Positions 14,702 to 22,937 of a stretch of DNA of 25,315 bases are shown here, piece by piece. The notes under the pieces are model-generated. The model searched no databases and had not been told where the DNA came from. It saw nothing but the letters and a program-made list of their open reading frames with translations. Each line of letters begins with the position of its first letter. Positions within the stretch are counted from its first letter, which is position 1. The position numbers and the translations under genes are program-made. This stretch comes from JBEKYD01 sp049509915 (GTDB lineage Bacteria > Acidobacteriota > Terriglobia > Bryobacterales > Bryobacteraceae), in contig JBEKZL010000179.1 in NCBI GenBank assembly GCA_049509915.1, forward strand, positions 1 to 25,315, in the 5' to 3' direction.

Positions 14702-14726
14702 GTCGTGGCGCGGACGCGCGTGCGAC
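14702..14726. terminator. GC-rich hairpin between convergent genes
   Basis: GTCG (14702-14705) pairs with CGAC (14723-14726), and GCGCG (14708-14712) with CGCGC (14715-14719), with wobble pairs and a bulge between. It sits between the convergent hemL and outer-membrane protein stops. No T-run follows on either strand, so it is at most a non-canonical or bidirectional terminator. Confidence 0.3.
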
Positions 14727-14735
14727 CCGCGGCGT

Positions 14736-15845
14736 TTATTGACAGAGACTCGAAAGCCCGCCCGACGGAGCCGCGGACGCGGCGGAGCCGCCGTGCGCCG
14801 GCATGTCGGGATGGGCTGCCGGTTCGGACTCCTCATGCCTGCCGCCGGCGCGGAACGAGTAACTCGCCAGCCACACCCAGTTGGCGAAAGCCGCATCGCC
14901 ATGACCGCCGGTGAGATCGTCCGGTACGCTGCGCGTACGGTCGCGATAAATCGCGCGGGCGATTGTCAGCGTAAGTACGTTCCCATGCCTCGTATATTGG
15001 ATACCCGGTTCGGCGGACACCGCGAAGCCAGGGCGCCGGAAGCCAAGATCCTTGCCGACAGGGAAAAGATTGCGCGCCGGCACGCCTTCCATTCGCGGTC
15101 CGAATGTGACTGTCAGACCGCGAATCCTGGAAATAGGATGAGCCACGCCGCCTTCCAGAAGATACTGATCCATAATTGCGTTGTATTGCGTCAAAGTTAC
15201 TGGATTCAAAGTTGAGCTCCTGAGCACGCCATTGATATCTTGCAACATCCCGAGATAGCTCCCGTTGAAATAGAACTGGCTGTTCAGACCGTTCCTATAA
15301 GCCGACCATTGGAGCGGGACGCCCCAGCCGCCCTGCCCGGGCTGAATGGAATAGTCCACGATGGTAGTGGTGGTTTGCCCGTTGGATCCCTCGACCACGT
15401 TGGCCACATTGTCCTTGCCCGTCGGGGCTAGAAAGCCGACACCTAACTGAATATTGCCGCGGCTGTGCCGCTTCGGATTCCAGATCCAGCCGCTGGCCAC
15501 GAACGAAGTGTCTCCGATGCCGCCGGAGGTATAGACAATTGACGAGTTGTTCGAGTGACGGCTTGCCGTCAGCAGCGGAATGTCGGCCGTCAGACTGAAC
15601 CGGGGCGAGAGCTGGTAAGTCGCGCTGAGATTCTCCAGATTGATTTTGTTTTCGACCTGGGTGCCCTCCTGGGTACGATAACTCTGCTCCGTCGGTCCGA
15701 CAAAGTGAATATAGGAAAACTGATGGCGGTATCCTATGTCGAAGTTCCATTCACCGTAGGCGGGCGCCATTGCCAATAGCAGGAAGACCGTCGAGACTCC
15801 GTACGCGAGAATGCGGCGTTGAAAACTACACAGTACAGATCCCAT
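14736..15845 (-). CDS. Outer-membrane beta-barrel protein, transporter-like
   Basis: The 369-residue product has a signal peptide (RRILAYGVSTVFLLLAMAPAYG) and then alternating amphipathic strands typical of an outer-membrane barrel: WNFDIGYRHQFSY, LENLSATYQLSPRFSLTADI, GIGDTSFVASGWIWNP, IQLGVGFLAPTGKDN, and QFYFNGSYLGML. The barrel appears to end at VWLASYSF, a C-terminal aromatic of the kind recognised by the BAM complex. Unusually, it is followed by about 40 His/Glu/Pro/Ala/Ser-rich residues. It resembles the loosely defined MetA-pathway/transporter-like barrel family, for which no firm substrate can be given. It lies 48 bp downstream of the TlpA-like gene on the same strand and is probably cotranscribed. 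The ribosome site is weak. Confidence 0.75.
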   Translation of the reverse strand: MGSVLCSFQRRILAYGVSTVFLLLAMAPAYGEWNFDIGYRHQFSYIHFVGPTEQSYRTQEGTQVENKINLENLSATYQLSPRFSLTADIPLLTASRHSNNSSIVYTSGGIGDTSFVASGWIWNPKRHSRGNIQLGVGFLAPTGKDNVANVVEGSNGQTTTTIVDYSIQPGQGGWGVPLQWSAYRNGLNSQFYFNGSYLGMLQDINGVLRSSTLNPVTLTQYNAIMDQYLLEGGVAHPISRIRGLTVTFGPRMEGVPARNLFPVGKDLGFRRPGFAVSAEPGIQYTRHGNVLTLTIARAIYRDRTRSVPDDLTGGHGDAAFANWVWLASYSFRAGGRHEESEPAAHPDMPAHGGSAASAAPSGGLSSLCQ

Positions 15846-15893
15846 GTCGGGATCTTACTCTGCCTGTGGCAAACAAACAATAATCGGAATCAA

Positions 15894-16451
15894 TTAGAAA
15901 TGATTAATTAGGGCCGGCGGAGGGGAGGACTTGCGGTCGCCTGTCAGCCAGGTGAGTCTCTCATCGATCTCGGCTCGGTGCATCTGGCCCAGAACCCGCG
16001 CCACCACCACGCCGGCTTCGTCGAGAAAGGCTGTATCCGGTACGCCTTGCCCCATTTGAAGCTTGTCGAGGTCGTCGGTAGAGGCGTTGGACCAAACGGG
16101 AAAGTCGACATGGTATCGCTCGATAAATTCCGGGATGTTCTTTCTGGTCTTGTTGTCATCGAGCGAGATGGCGATAAACGTGACGCCCTTCGGTCCCCAG
16201 GTCTTCTCCGCTTCCACGATCATCGGCATTTCCTCGCGACAAGGGCCGCACCAGGTTGCCCAGAAGTTCAGAACGACGATTTTGCCGCGATAGTCGCGAA
16301 GCCGAACCTTTTTTCCGGAGAGATCGACCAGCGTGAGATCGGACGGTTTCGGATCGGCGGCGGCCAGAACGGCGGCTGCGACTAGAATCGATGCGGCAAA
16401 TCGAAAACCCAGCACATAGGTTGTGTACCGCAAGTCGATGGCGGTTAGCAA
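15894..16451 (-). CDS. TlpA/ResA-like secreted thioredoxin-fold protein
   Basis: The 185-residue reading has an N-terminal hydrophobic signal (FRFAASILVAAAVLAAAD) and a thioredoxin fold of the AhpC/TSA-Redoxin, TlpA/ResA type. It carries the redox motif WCGPC (Cys68, Cys71) in VVLNFWATWCGPCREEMP, VTFIAISLDDN, and the cis-proline region QGVPDTAFLDEAG. The likely role is disulfide reduction or exchange in the periplasm, for example in cytochrome maturation; the partner is unknown. The start is uncertain: TTG at 16451 is used here, but GTG at 16415 gives a neater signal peptide, and neither has a clear ribosome site. It is divergent from the two-component system, and the outer-membrane barrel gene follows it. 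Confidence 0.88.
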   Translation of the reverse strand: MLTAIDLRYTTYVLGFRFAASILVAAAVLAAADPKPSDLTLVDLSGKKVRLRDYRGKIVVLNFWATWCGPCREEMPMIVEAEKTWGPKGVTFIAISLDDNKTRKNIPEFIERYHVDFPVWSNASTDDLDKLQMGQGVPDTAFLDEAGVVVARVLGQMHRAEIDERLTWLTGDRKSSPPPALINHF

Positions 16452-16510
16452 GGCGGCGTCTCGAGGGCGCTCTTACCTCATGGTTGGCTTCCTTGCTAGG
16501 ATTGACACGG

Positions 16511-17185
16511 ATGCGGATTCTGGTGGTCGAAGATGAACGCAAAATGGCGAACCTGCTGGCCCGGGCGTTGGGCGAGGAAGGCCACCAGGTGGTGGTGGCC
16601 CTGAATGGGCTGGAAGGCTTCGAAATTGCTCGCAGTGCCACCTTCGAGTTGATCGTTTTAGACGGGATGTTGCCCGGCATGGACGGCGTGGCGGTGGCGC
16701 AGCGGCTGCGCGAGGGGCACGACCGTACGCCGATTCTGATGCTAACCGCGCGCGACACGTCGGCCGATATCGTGCGCGGTCTCGATTCCGGCGCGGACGA
16801 TTACCTGACCAAGCCGTTTTCGCTCGACGTACTGCTGGCGCGGGTGCGGGCGGTGAGCCGCCGCGGTGCGATTCCGCGCCTGCCGTTTCTGGAGGTAGGC
16901 GACCTGCGCCTGGATCCGGCCACGCGGCGGGTCACGCGCCACGGGGAAGCAGTCAGCCTCACGCCGCGGGAATACAGTCTGCTCGAATTGCTGATGCGTA
17001 ATGCTGGGCGGGCGGTCACGCGCGACACCATTCTCGATTCGGTATGGGGTTTCGGCGCCAGCGTGAATGAGAACACGCTGGAGGTTTTTATCGGGCAGTT
17101 GCGAATCAAGGTGGATGGGTGGGAACCGAAGCTGATTCACACCATACGCGGCGCCGGTTACATGCTGAAAGAACCGAAGGGTTAG
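16511..17185 (+). CDS. OmpR-family response regulator
   Basis: The 224-residue regulator has a receiver domain with the acidic pocket in VVEDE (Asp8), phospho-acceptor Asp51 in LIVLDGMLPGMDG, Thr79 in LMLTARD and Lys101 in YLTKPF. An OmpR/PhoB winged-helix domain follows from about residue 128 (LTPREYSLLELLMRN, VNENTLEVFIGQLRIKVDG, IHTIRGAGYML). The ATG at 16511 is chosen because it begins the receiver domain; an in-frame extension to 16391 adds non-homologous sequence. AGGA lies 9 nt upstream. The cognate kinase follows after 21 bp. Sequence type is closest to the CusR/QseB-like metal or envelope-stress group, but the signal cannot be assigned. Confidence 0.95.
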   Translation: MRILVVEDERKMANLLARALGEEGHQVVVALNGLEGFEIARSATFELIVLDGMLPGMDGVAVAQRLREGHDRTPILMLTARDTSADIVRGLDSGADDYLTKPFSLDVLLARVRAVSRRGAIPRLPFLEVGDLRLDPATRRVTRHGEAVSLTPREYSLLELLMRNAGRAVTRDTILDSVWGFGASVNENTLEVFIGQLRIKVDGWEPKLIHTIRGAGYMLKEPKG

Positions 17186-17206
17186 GGCGAACAGGACGGG
17201 AGAACG

Positions 17207-18571
17207 ATGCCGCGATTGTCCATCAGCGTTCGTCTCACTCTTTGGTACGCGGCATTTCTGACGGCTAGCCTGGCGCTGTTCGGCGGGCTGCTCTGGTTTT
17301 CGCTGCGCAGCCGTCTCGAGAGCGATATCGACCAGCACCTGGCGGACCGCGCCACCCGTTTCGAGAATTACTTCCGCGTCGAATCCATGGAAAAGAACGT
17401 GCAATTGCACGATGAGCTGGAGGAGTTCTGCCAGGCGTTGCCGCCGGCGAGTTACCTCGATCTGCGCGGCGCCCACGGTTTCGAATTCCGGTATCCTCCG
17501 GGCGCGGCCACCCAGGCCGGCGCGATGCGCACGTATCGGGGCCAATTCCGCTTCCGGGACGAGAGTTTCGACCTGGATCTGGGAGCTTCGCTGGGCGAGG
17601 TGGAGCGCACCCTGCGGCTGCTGCGGCTGCTGCTCGCGAGCTGGATTCCCGTGGTGATCGCGGCAGCTTGCCTGGGCGGCGCCTGGCTGAGCCGGCACGC
17701 CTTGAAACCGGTGCGGGAGGCGACTGCGGCGGCGCTGACGATCGGCATCGAGAATCTCTCGCAGCGGCTGCCGGTGGCGGCGACGGGCGACGAAATTGCC
17801 CATCTGGCGGAAGGCTGGAACAGCATGCTGGAGCGGCTCGAAAAAGCCGTGCGCACGCTGTCGCAGTTTACCGCCGACGCGTCGCACGAACTGCGCACGC
17901 CGCTGGCGGTGGTCCGCACCACCGCGGAGCTGGCGCTGCAGCGGACGCGGAGCGCCGACTCGTACCGTCAGTCGCTGGCGGAAATCGTGGCGGAAACGGC
18001 GCGCATGACGCAACTGGTGGAAGACCTGCTTTTCCTGGCGCGCACCGATACGGCGCGGGCGGAAATGCCGCTGGGGCCGATCAACATGCGCGAGGTCCTC
18101 CACGGTGTGTGCGCCGAAATTCGCGGCTTGGCCGAGGTGCGCCAGGTGGACGTGGTTAGCCGGCTGGGCGATGAGGAGGCCATCGTCTCCGGCAATCCCG
18201 CGGCGCTGCATCGTCTGTTTCTGGTGCTGCTGGATAATGCGCTGAAGTACTCGCGCCCGGGCGGCACGGTGACGGTGACGCTGGAGCGCGCAGGGCAGCG
18301 TGTCTCGATCATGGTGGAGGACGCCGGCGCGGGCATCGGTCCCGCCGACCTGCCGCACATTTTCGAGCGCTTCTACCGGGCCGAGGGATCGCGCGGCGAT
18401 GGCGGCGGCCACGGCCTCGGTCTGTCACTGGCGCAGAGCATCGCCAAAGCCCACGGGACGGCTATCGAAGCGACCAGCCGTCCCGGCAGCGGGTCGAAGT
18501 TCCAAGTGACGTTCGAGCGCCGCGCCGCCGCCCGGCGCCAACCCGAGAGCGAAACCTTTCCAGCGAGATGA
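17207..18571 (+). CDS. Two-component sensor histidine kinase
   Basis: This 454-residue kinase has two transmembrane segments (about 13-33 and 140-161) flanking a periplasmic sensor of about 105 residues. HAMP follows (about 162-215), then a HisKA domain with phospho-acceptor His227 in FTADASHELRTPL. The HATPase_c domain has N box LLDNALKYS (Asn344), G1 VEDAGAGI, F box FERFYRAE and G2 GHGLGLSLAQSIAKAHG. All catalytic boxes are intact. GGGAG lies 5 nt before the ATG. It forms an operon with the OmpR-type regulator just upstream. The small sensor domain has no recognisable ligand motif. Confidence 0.95.
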   Translation: MPRLSISVRLTLWYAAFLTASLALFGGLLWFSLRSRLESDIDQHLADRATRFENYFRVESMEKNVQLHDELEEFCQALPPASYLDLRGAHGFEFRYPPGAATQAGAMRTYRGQFRFRDESFDLDLGASLGEVERTLRLLRLLLASWIPVVIAAACLGGAWLSRHALKPVREATAAALTIGIENLSQRLPVAATGDEIAHLAEGWNSMLERLEKAVRTLSQFTADASHELRTPLAVVRTTAELALQRTRSADSYRQSLAEIVAETARMTQLVEDLLFLARTDTARAEMPLGPINMREVLHGVCAEIRGLAEVRQVDVVSRLGDEEAIVSGNPAALHRLFLVLLDNALKYSRPGGTVTVTLERAGQRVSIMVEDAGAGIGPADLPHIFERFYRAEGSRGDGGGHGLGLSLAQSIAKAHGTAIEATSRPGSGSKFQVTFERRAAARRQPESETFPAR

Positions 18572-18721
18572 CCGGCGTTCCGGTTGGGAGGGTGCCTCGC
18601 GAACGATTGCCGGCACGGTACAATACGGCTCGGAATGCATCCGCGGCGAGAATTCCCCAAACGCGCTATACGCCCGCTGCCCGATTGGCGGATCGACAAA
18701 ACGGAGGCGAAAGGCCTCTGA
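18572..18721. other. Intergenic region upstream of TMTC-like gene
   Basis: TACAAT at 18619-18624 is a possible -10 with no -35 at the right distance, about 98 nt before the next start. GGAGG at 18704-18708 lies 13 nt before that start. No terminator for the two-component operon is apparent. Confidence 0.3.
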
Positions 18722-20788
18722 ATGGCGGGAGCCAGGAAGCAGCACCGGAACAGGGAGCCGGCGACTCCGGCCGCGGCGGCGGAAGCGCGGCCCAGGCTCA
18801 TCTGGCGTCCGCACCTGGTGCGACTGGCGGCCATCTGGCTGCTGACGCTGGCGGCTTATTCCAATTCGTTTCGCGCCGGCCTGGTGTTCGATAACGGCGT
18901 CGTTATTGCGCGGGACACGCGCATCCGCGCGGTGACGGCCGAGAACCTGCGGCTGATCTTTTCGACCGAATACTGGTCCACCAATAACTCCACTGGCCTG
19001 TACCGGCCCTTCACCACGCTCACTTATCTTTTCAATTGGGCCGTGTTGGGCAATGGCGATTCGCCCGCCGGATACCATTGGGTCAACTTCGGGCTCCACG
19101 CGCTCAACATCGCGCTGGTCTATGCGCTGGGACTGCTGTTGTTTGGTGAAGGAGCCGGGGCGATGGCTGGTGCGATGGCAACGCTGTGGGCGGTGCATCC
19201 GGTGCTGACCGAATCGGTAACCAACATCGTGGGGAGGGCCGATCTGCTGGCGGCGGGCGCGGTAATGGCGGGGCTGCTATGCTATGCGCGCGCCAGCAAG
19301 GCGGCCGCCGATTTGCGGGCCTATTGGCTGGCGGCCCTGGGGCTGATTGCCGCCGTCGGCATTTTTTCCAAGGAGAGTGCCATTGTGTTGGTGGCAACGA
19401 TGGCGCTGTGGGACTGGACTTCCGCCGAGGCGGTTTCCTGGAAGCGGCGTTGGCCGGCCTACGCGGTGCTGGCACCGGGCTACCTTCTGTTCTTCTGGCT
19501 GCGCGGCCGCGTGCTGGCGGGAGAAAGCGTCGCGCCAGTCACCATACTGGACAATCCTTTGATGGGCGCGGATTTCTGGACGGCGCGGCTGACGGCGATC
19601 AAAGGCCTGGGACTGGGACTATGGAAGATGTGCTGGCCGCAACATCTCTCCGCCGACTATTCTTACAACCAGATCCCGTTGTTCGGCTGGAAACTGGACG
19701 GCTGGCAGGAATGGCAGGCGGTCCTCAGCCTGATCGTCTGCCTGGCCGCGGCGGGTGTTGCCGTATGGGGATACCGGCGGGCGAAACCTGTTTCCTTTCT
19801 GATCGGACTGACGTTCGCCGCGCTGGCGCCCACCGCCAACCTGCTGCTGCGGATCGGAACAATTTTCGCCGAGCGCTTTTGGTATCTTCCGGCGGTGGGG
19901 CTGGCCGGGCTGGGGGCTTTGGCTCTGGGCCGGTTGGGCCGCGGCCGCGCCAGCCTGCCGCGAATCGCGGGTGCATTGGCGCTGCTCATGGCCGTGCGCA
20001 CCTGGCTCAGAAACGACGACTGGCGGGACGAGCGCGCGCTGTTCACCGCCGTCGCCATCGATGCGCCCAATAGCGCCAAGGGCCACACGCTGCTCGCCTC
20101 GACGCTGGTCACCGGCGACCCTGGGCTGGCTGGCCAGGCGCTGGAGCAGGGGCAGCGCGCCATCGAGATTCTGAAACCTCTGCCCGACACCCAGACCGAT
20201 GCGGGAGCTTACTCGATCACCGGCTTGTGCCAGCGCCTGAAAGGCGACGACGCCAGCGACCCGGCGGCGCGCGCCGGCTGGTACCGGAAAGCGCTCGATA
20301 ACCTGTTGCGCGCGCGAACCATCGACCGCGCCCAACGCCAACGCGAGGGCGCCATCCGGTTTGATAACGCGATCGCCTATCTGGAACTGGGCCGGGTATA
20401 CCAACGGATCGGGCAGCCGGAAGAGGCCGTCACCGAGCTGCTGTTCGGCCGGGCACTGCGCCCCATTCCGGAATTCTCCGAGGAATTGTCGCGGGTCTCT
20501 GCGGGCAAGGGCGACATGGACGGGGCGGCCAGGTCGCTCATCGAAGGACTGTTGATCGATCCGGCAGCCCCGCGGCTGACCGGCGAGCTCGGCGCCCTTT
20601 ATCGCCAGGCATTTCCGGGGAGCTGCGCCCTGGGGCAGTCCGGCATCGACACGGGCTGTCCGCTGGTGCGGGCCGGGATCTGCGACGCCGCGCGCCACCT
20701 GGCCGAAGGCTATCGCGCCGCCGGATTTTCGGCCAGGGCCGCCGGGACGCTTCGGTCGGCAGCTTCCACCTTCCAATGCCCGATGTGA
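18722..20788 (+). CDS. TMTC-like multi-pass membrane protein with C-terminal TPR region
   Basis: The 688-residue protein begins with a basic cytoplasmic tail and a first membrane segment (LVRLAAIWLLTLAAYSNSF). An extracytoplasmic loop with the acidic LVFDNGVVIARDTRIR and the pattern STGLYRPFTTLTYLFNW follows. That loop plus HWVNFGLHALNIALVY and ATLWAVHPVLTESVTNIVGR is the signature of bacterial and eukaryotic TMTC proteins (GT-C/DUF1736 architecture, linked to O-mannosylation in animals). About ten membrane segments run to residue 425. Residues of about 430-650 form helical TPR-like pairs (AKGHTLLASTLVTGDPGLAGQALEQG, then AIAYLELGRVYQRIGQPEEA), probably outside the membrane. It is likely a membrane glycosyltransferase or related assembly factor; donor and acceptor are unknown. 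It follows the kinase after 150 bp on the same strand. Confidence 0.8.
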   Translation: MAGARKQHRNREPATPAAAAEARPRLIWRPHLVRLAAIWLLTLAAYSNSFRAGLVFDNGVVIARDTRIRAVTAENLRLIFSTEYWSTNNSTGLYRPFTTLTYLFNWAVLGNGDSPAGYHWVNFGLHALNIALVYALGLLLFGEGAGAMAGAMATLWAVHPVLTESVTNIVGRADLLAAGAVMAGLLCYARASKAAADLRAYWLAALGLIAAVGIFSKESAIVLVATMALWDWTSAEAVSWKRRWPAYAVLAPGYLLFFWLRGRVLAGESVAPVTILDNPLMGADFWTARLTAIKGLGLGLWKMCWPQHLSADYSYNQIPLFGWKLDGWQEWQAVLSLIVCLAAAGVAVWGYRRAKPVSFLIGLTFAALAPTANLLLRIGTIFAERFWYLPAVGLAGLGALALGRLGRGRASLPRIAGALALLMAVRTWLRNDDWRDERALFTAVAIDAPNSAKGHTLLASTLVTGDPGLAGQALEQGQRAIEILKPLPDTQTDAGAYSITGLCQRLKGDDASDPAARAGWYRKALDNLLRARTIDRAQRQREGAIRFDNAIAYLELGRVYQRIGQPEEAVTELLFGRALRPIPEFSEELSRVSAGKGDMDGAARSLIEGLLIDPAAPRLTGELGALYRQAFPGSCALGQSGIDTGCPLVRAGICDAARHLAEGYRAAGFSARAAGTLRSAASTFQCPM

Positions 20789-21114
20789 AGCGGAAGCAAT
20801 CGCCCCTCCGGTGTGACGCACGCTGTCGAGACTCCGCGGGTCCGCACGAGCTATGGCCGAGCGCGGCAAGAAAAACCCGGATAGTTCTCGGCCGACGGGC
20901 ATGACAAGCGGCGCCACGACGAAAGGGAACGGCATCATTAGCGAACTTAGAAAGTGTGCACTAAGATTTCTACAAGAACGCGGCGCGGGCTGTCAAGCCT
21001 GCCGCGGTCGAGAGTCGTCTCGGCTTTATTCTCCGACGCCATCAGGCGCCAAACCGCCGGCAAAGGCGGAGGAATTATCCATTGAGTGCCACGCGAATAA
21101 GGTTTACGCGGGGC
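20789..21114. other. Intergenic region between convergent genes, with repeat half-copy
   Basis: This 326-bp gap separates the TMTC-like gene from the converging symporter gene. Apart from the palindrome-family half-copy at 20979-21026 and a weak hairpin (CCGCC 21054-21058 with GGCGG 21065-21069), I see no gene, RNA or clear terminator. Confidence 0.5.
20979..21026 (+). repeat. Half-copy of the palindromic element family
   Basis: Starting at 20979, CGCGGCGCGGGC followed by TGTCAAGCCTGCCG matches the inverted right arm of the 5275-5399 element at 22 of 26 positions. A hairpin follows at the same offset, CGAGA (21009-21013), loop GTCG, TCTCG (21018-21022). The opposite arm is not recognisable, so this is a decayed or half element. 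Confidence 0.6.
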
Positions 21115-22800
21115 TCAGACGCGCTGGTCCTGGCGTTCCGGCCAGAGCGCCGTGACCAGCAGCGCGGTACCCACCACGACGGCGCAGCCGATCACATTGA
21201 ACCACAGGTAAGAAATGCCGCCGTGGAAGAATGTCCAGAAGATGGCTGCCTCACCGGCGATCATGCCGATGAAGGTGGCCGTACCCCGGACTTTTTTCAA
21301 AGCGAACGCGATCACAAAGCAACCGAGCAGCGATCCGTAGAATAACGATCCGACCACGTTGACGGCTACGATCAACGAGCCGAGGCGCTTGCCCCAGCCG
21401 GCGAAGGCAACCGCGTAGACGCCCCAAAACAGCGTCGCCCAGCGCGCCGCCAGCAGGTGGTGATGGTCGCTGGCGTTGGGGCGAAAGTGACGGCGGTAGA
21501 GGTCGACCACGGTCACCGTGGCCAGCGAATTGATTTCGCCCGAACTGGCCGACATGGTGGCGGCAAAGATGACCGCGATCACCAGTCCCACCAGGCCTTG
21601 CGGCAGGTAACGAATGACGAAGGACAGGAAAATGTAATTGGTATCGCTGAAGCCTTTTTCGCCGCCCATGCGCTCTACCAATGCGGCGGCTTGGGCCCGC
21701 GCGGCGTCCATTTCGCGCCCGGCGGCGCGGTATTCCGCCACCAGTACCGGATCGGCGGTGGATTGGCGATGGGCGCGCGCCAGGCCGAGGGCGGCGTCGT
21801 GGCGTCGCTCGACGGCCCGCTGGTACGTCTGTTCCAGGGCCGGATAATCGGGCGACGTTTGGATGCGCGCCATTTCGGCGCGCTGGAACAACAAGGGCGG
21901 TCCGTTGAAGAGGTAGAAGACGAAGACCATGGTGCCGATGAAGAGAATGAAGAACTGCATCGGGATTTTGGCCACGGCATTGAACAACAGCCCCAGCCTG
22001 CTTTCGGAAACGGACTTGCCGGTCAGGTAGCGCTGCACCTGCGATTGGTCGCAGCCGAAGTAGGACAGAAACAGAAAGGTGCTGCCGATCAGGCCGCTCC
22101 AGATGTTGAAGCGGTCGTTCCAGTCGAAGTTGGTGGTGACGGCGTTCAGCCGGCCCGCGGCGCCGGCAAGGTAGACGGCGTCGCCGATCGAAACCGAATG
22201 GGGCATCAGAGTGAAGGCCGTCACCAGGGCGACGACGAGTCCGAGCATAATCACGCCCATCTGCTGGACATCGCTCCAGGTCACGGCTTTAATACCGCCA
22301 AGCACGGTGTAGACGATCACGGTGGCACCCATCAGGGTGGTGGTGAAGCGTTCGGGCCAGCCCAAAATGACGCTCAGCACGATGGCCGGCGCGTAGATCG
22401 TCAGCCCGGCCGAAATGCCGCGCTGCGCCAGGAAGATCAGGCTGGCCAGGGCGCGCGTCTTGGCGTCGAAACGCCGCTCCAGGTATTCATAGGCGGTGTA
22501 GACGCGCGCATGACGGAAGGCGGGAACCACGGTGGCGCAGACGACCACCATGGCTAAGGGCAAGCCGAAGTAAGCCTGCACGAAACGCATGCCGTCGGTG
22601 TAAGACTGGCCGGTGGTGGAGATAAAAGTAATCGCCGAAGCCTGGGTGGCCATGATGGACAGGCCCATGGCATACCACGGCATGGTTCTTCCGGCCAGCA
22701 GATAACGCTCCACGGTGCTGCTGCCGCGGCTGCGGTACAAGCCGTAGAGGACGATCGAAATCAGCGAGGAGAGCAGGACGATCCAGTCGAGGGTCCTCAT
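21115..22800 (-). CDS. SSS-family sodium:solute symporter with soluble insert
   Basis: From ATG 22800 the 561-residue protein has the sodium/solute symporter fold, with about 13 membrane segments. Conserved stretches are YLLAGRTMPWYAMGLSIMAT, QASAITFISTTGQSY, VVPAFR, VYTAYEYLERRFDAKTRALA, YTVLGGIKAVTWSDVQQ, and near the C-terminus IFAATMSASSGEINSLATV. An extra hydrophilic, alanine/arginine-rich helical segment of about 85 residues (301-385) interrupts the membrane domain between FVFYLFNGPPLL and FSDTNYIFLSF. The substrate (sugar, sialate-like, amino acid or other) cannot be told. Longer upstream readings to 23049 are non-homologous and overlap the coupled 44-residue gene. The ATG overlaps that gene's TGA (ATGA), so expression is coupled. 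Confidence 0.92.
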   Translation of the reverse strand: MRTLDWIVLLSSLISIVLYGLYRSRGSSTVERYLLAGRTMPWYAMGLSIMATQASAITFISTTGQSYTDGMRFVQAYFGLPLAMVVVCATVVPAFRHARVYTAYEYLERRFDAKTRALASLIFLAQRGISAGLTIYAPAIVLSVILGWPERFTTTLMGATVIVYTVLGGIKAVTWSDVQQMGVIMLGLVVALVTAFTLMPHSVSIGDAVYLAGAAGRLNAVTTNFDWNDRFNIWSGLIGSTFLFLSYFGCDQSQVQRYLTGKSVSESRLGLLFNAVAKIPMQFFILFIGTMVFVFYLFNGPPLLFQRAEMARIQTSPDYPALEQTYQRAVERRHDAALGLARAHRQSTADPVLVAEYRAAGREMDAARAQAAALVERMGGEKGFSDTNYIFLSFVIRYLPQGLVGLVIAVIFAATMSASSGEINSLATVTVVDLYRRHFRPNASDHHHLLAARWATLFWGVYAVAFAGWGKRLGSLIVAVNVVGSLFYGSLLGCFVIAFALKKVRGTATFIGMIAGEAAIFWTFFHGGISYLWFNVIGCAVVVGTALLVTALWPERQDQRV

Positions 22801-22931
22801 CGGTAGGCTTGGGTGAACAGGTAGAGCAGGCCAATCAGGGCCGCAAGGTAGAGGAGCACGGCGCCGTAGACGCGCCGCCAGGAGCCAAGAAAGGGGGGAG
22901 GATCGTCGGAGAGGGTGCGTGGCACCGGCAT
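22797..22931 (-). CDS. 44-residue single-TM protein coupled to symporter
   Basis: ATG 22931 opens a 44-codon frame: a Pro-rich start (MPVPRTLSDDPPPFLG), basic SWRRV, one membrane helix (YGAVLLYLAALIGLLYLFTQ) and AYR at the end. Its TGA overlaps the ATG of the SSS symporter as ATGA. The composition, the positive residues before the helix and the perfect coupling support a real gene. Small partner subunits precede some SSS transporters, and this may be one; no family is recognised. A -10-like TACACT with an extended TGC lies 6 nt upstream and there is no ribosome site, so the message may be leaderless. Confidence 0.65.
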   Translation of the reverse strand: MPVPRTLSDDPPPFLGSWRRVYGAVLLYLAALIGLLYLFTQAYR

Positions 22932-22937
22932 GCTGGG

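Noticed and set aside
14702..14726. Canonical intrinsic terminator after hemL
   Set aside because: The stem is strong, but no T-run follows on either strand; it is kept only as a low-confidence hairpin.
14700..15215. 171-codon plus-strand ORF over the outer-membrane protein gene
   Set aside because: Antisense to a barrel protein with signal peptide and strand pattern; it includes the inter-gene hairpin.
16742..18412. 556-codon minus-strand ORF opposite the two-component genes
   Set aside because: Antisense to two proteins with complete catalytic motifs. Its composition (Arg/Gln/His/Ala-rich) is what codon bias in GC-rich DNA produces.
19619..20938. 439-codon minus-strand ORF opposite the TMTC-like gene
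   Set aside because: Antisense shadow with Gly/Gln/Arg-rich sequence; the plus strand encodes coherent membrane segments and TPRs.
20853..21155. 100-codon plus-strand ORF between the TMTC-like and symporter genes
   Set aside because: It runs through the palindromic repeat half-copy and into the 3' end of the symporter gene, with no ribosome site or homology signal.
21457..22557. 366-codon plus-strand ORF opposite the symporter
   Set aside because: Gly/His/Asp-rich mirror of membrane-helix codons, without motifs.
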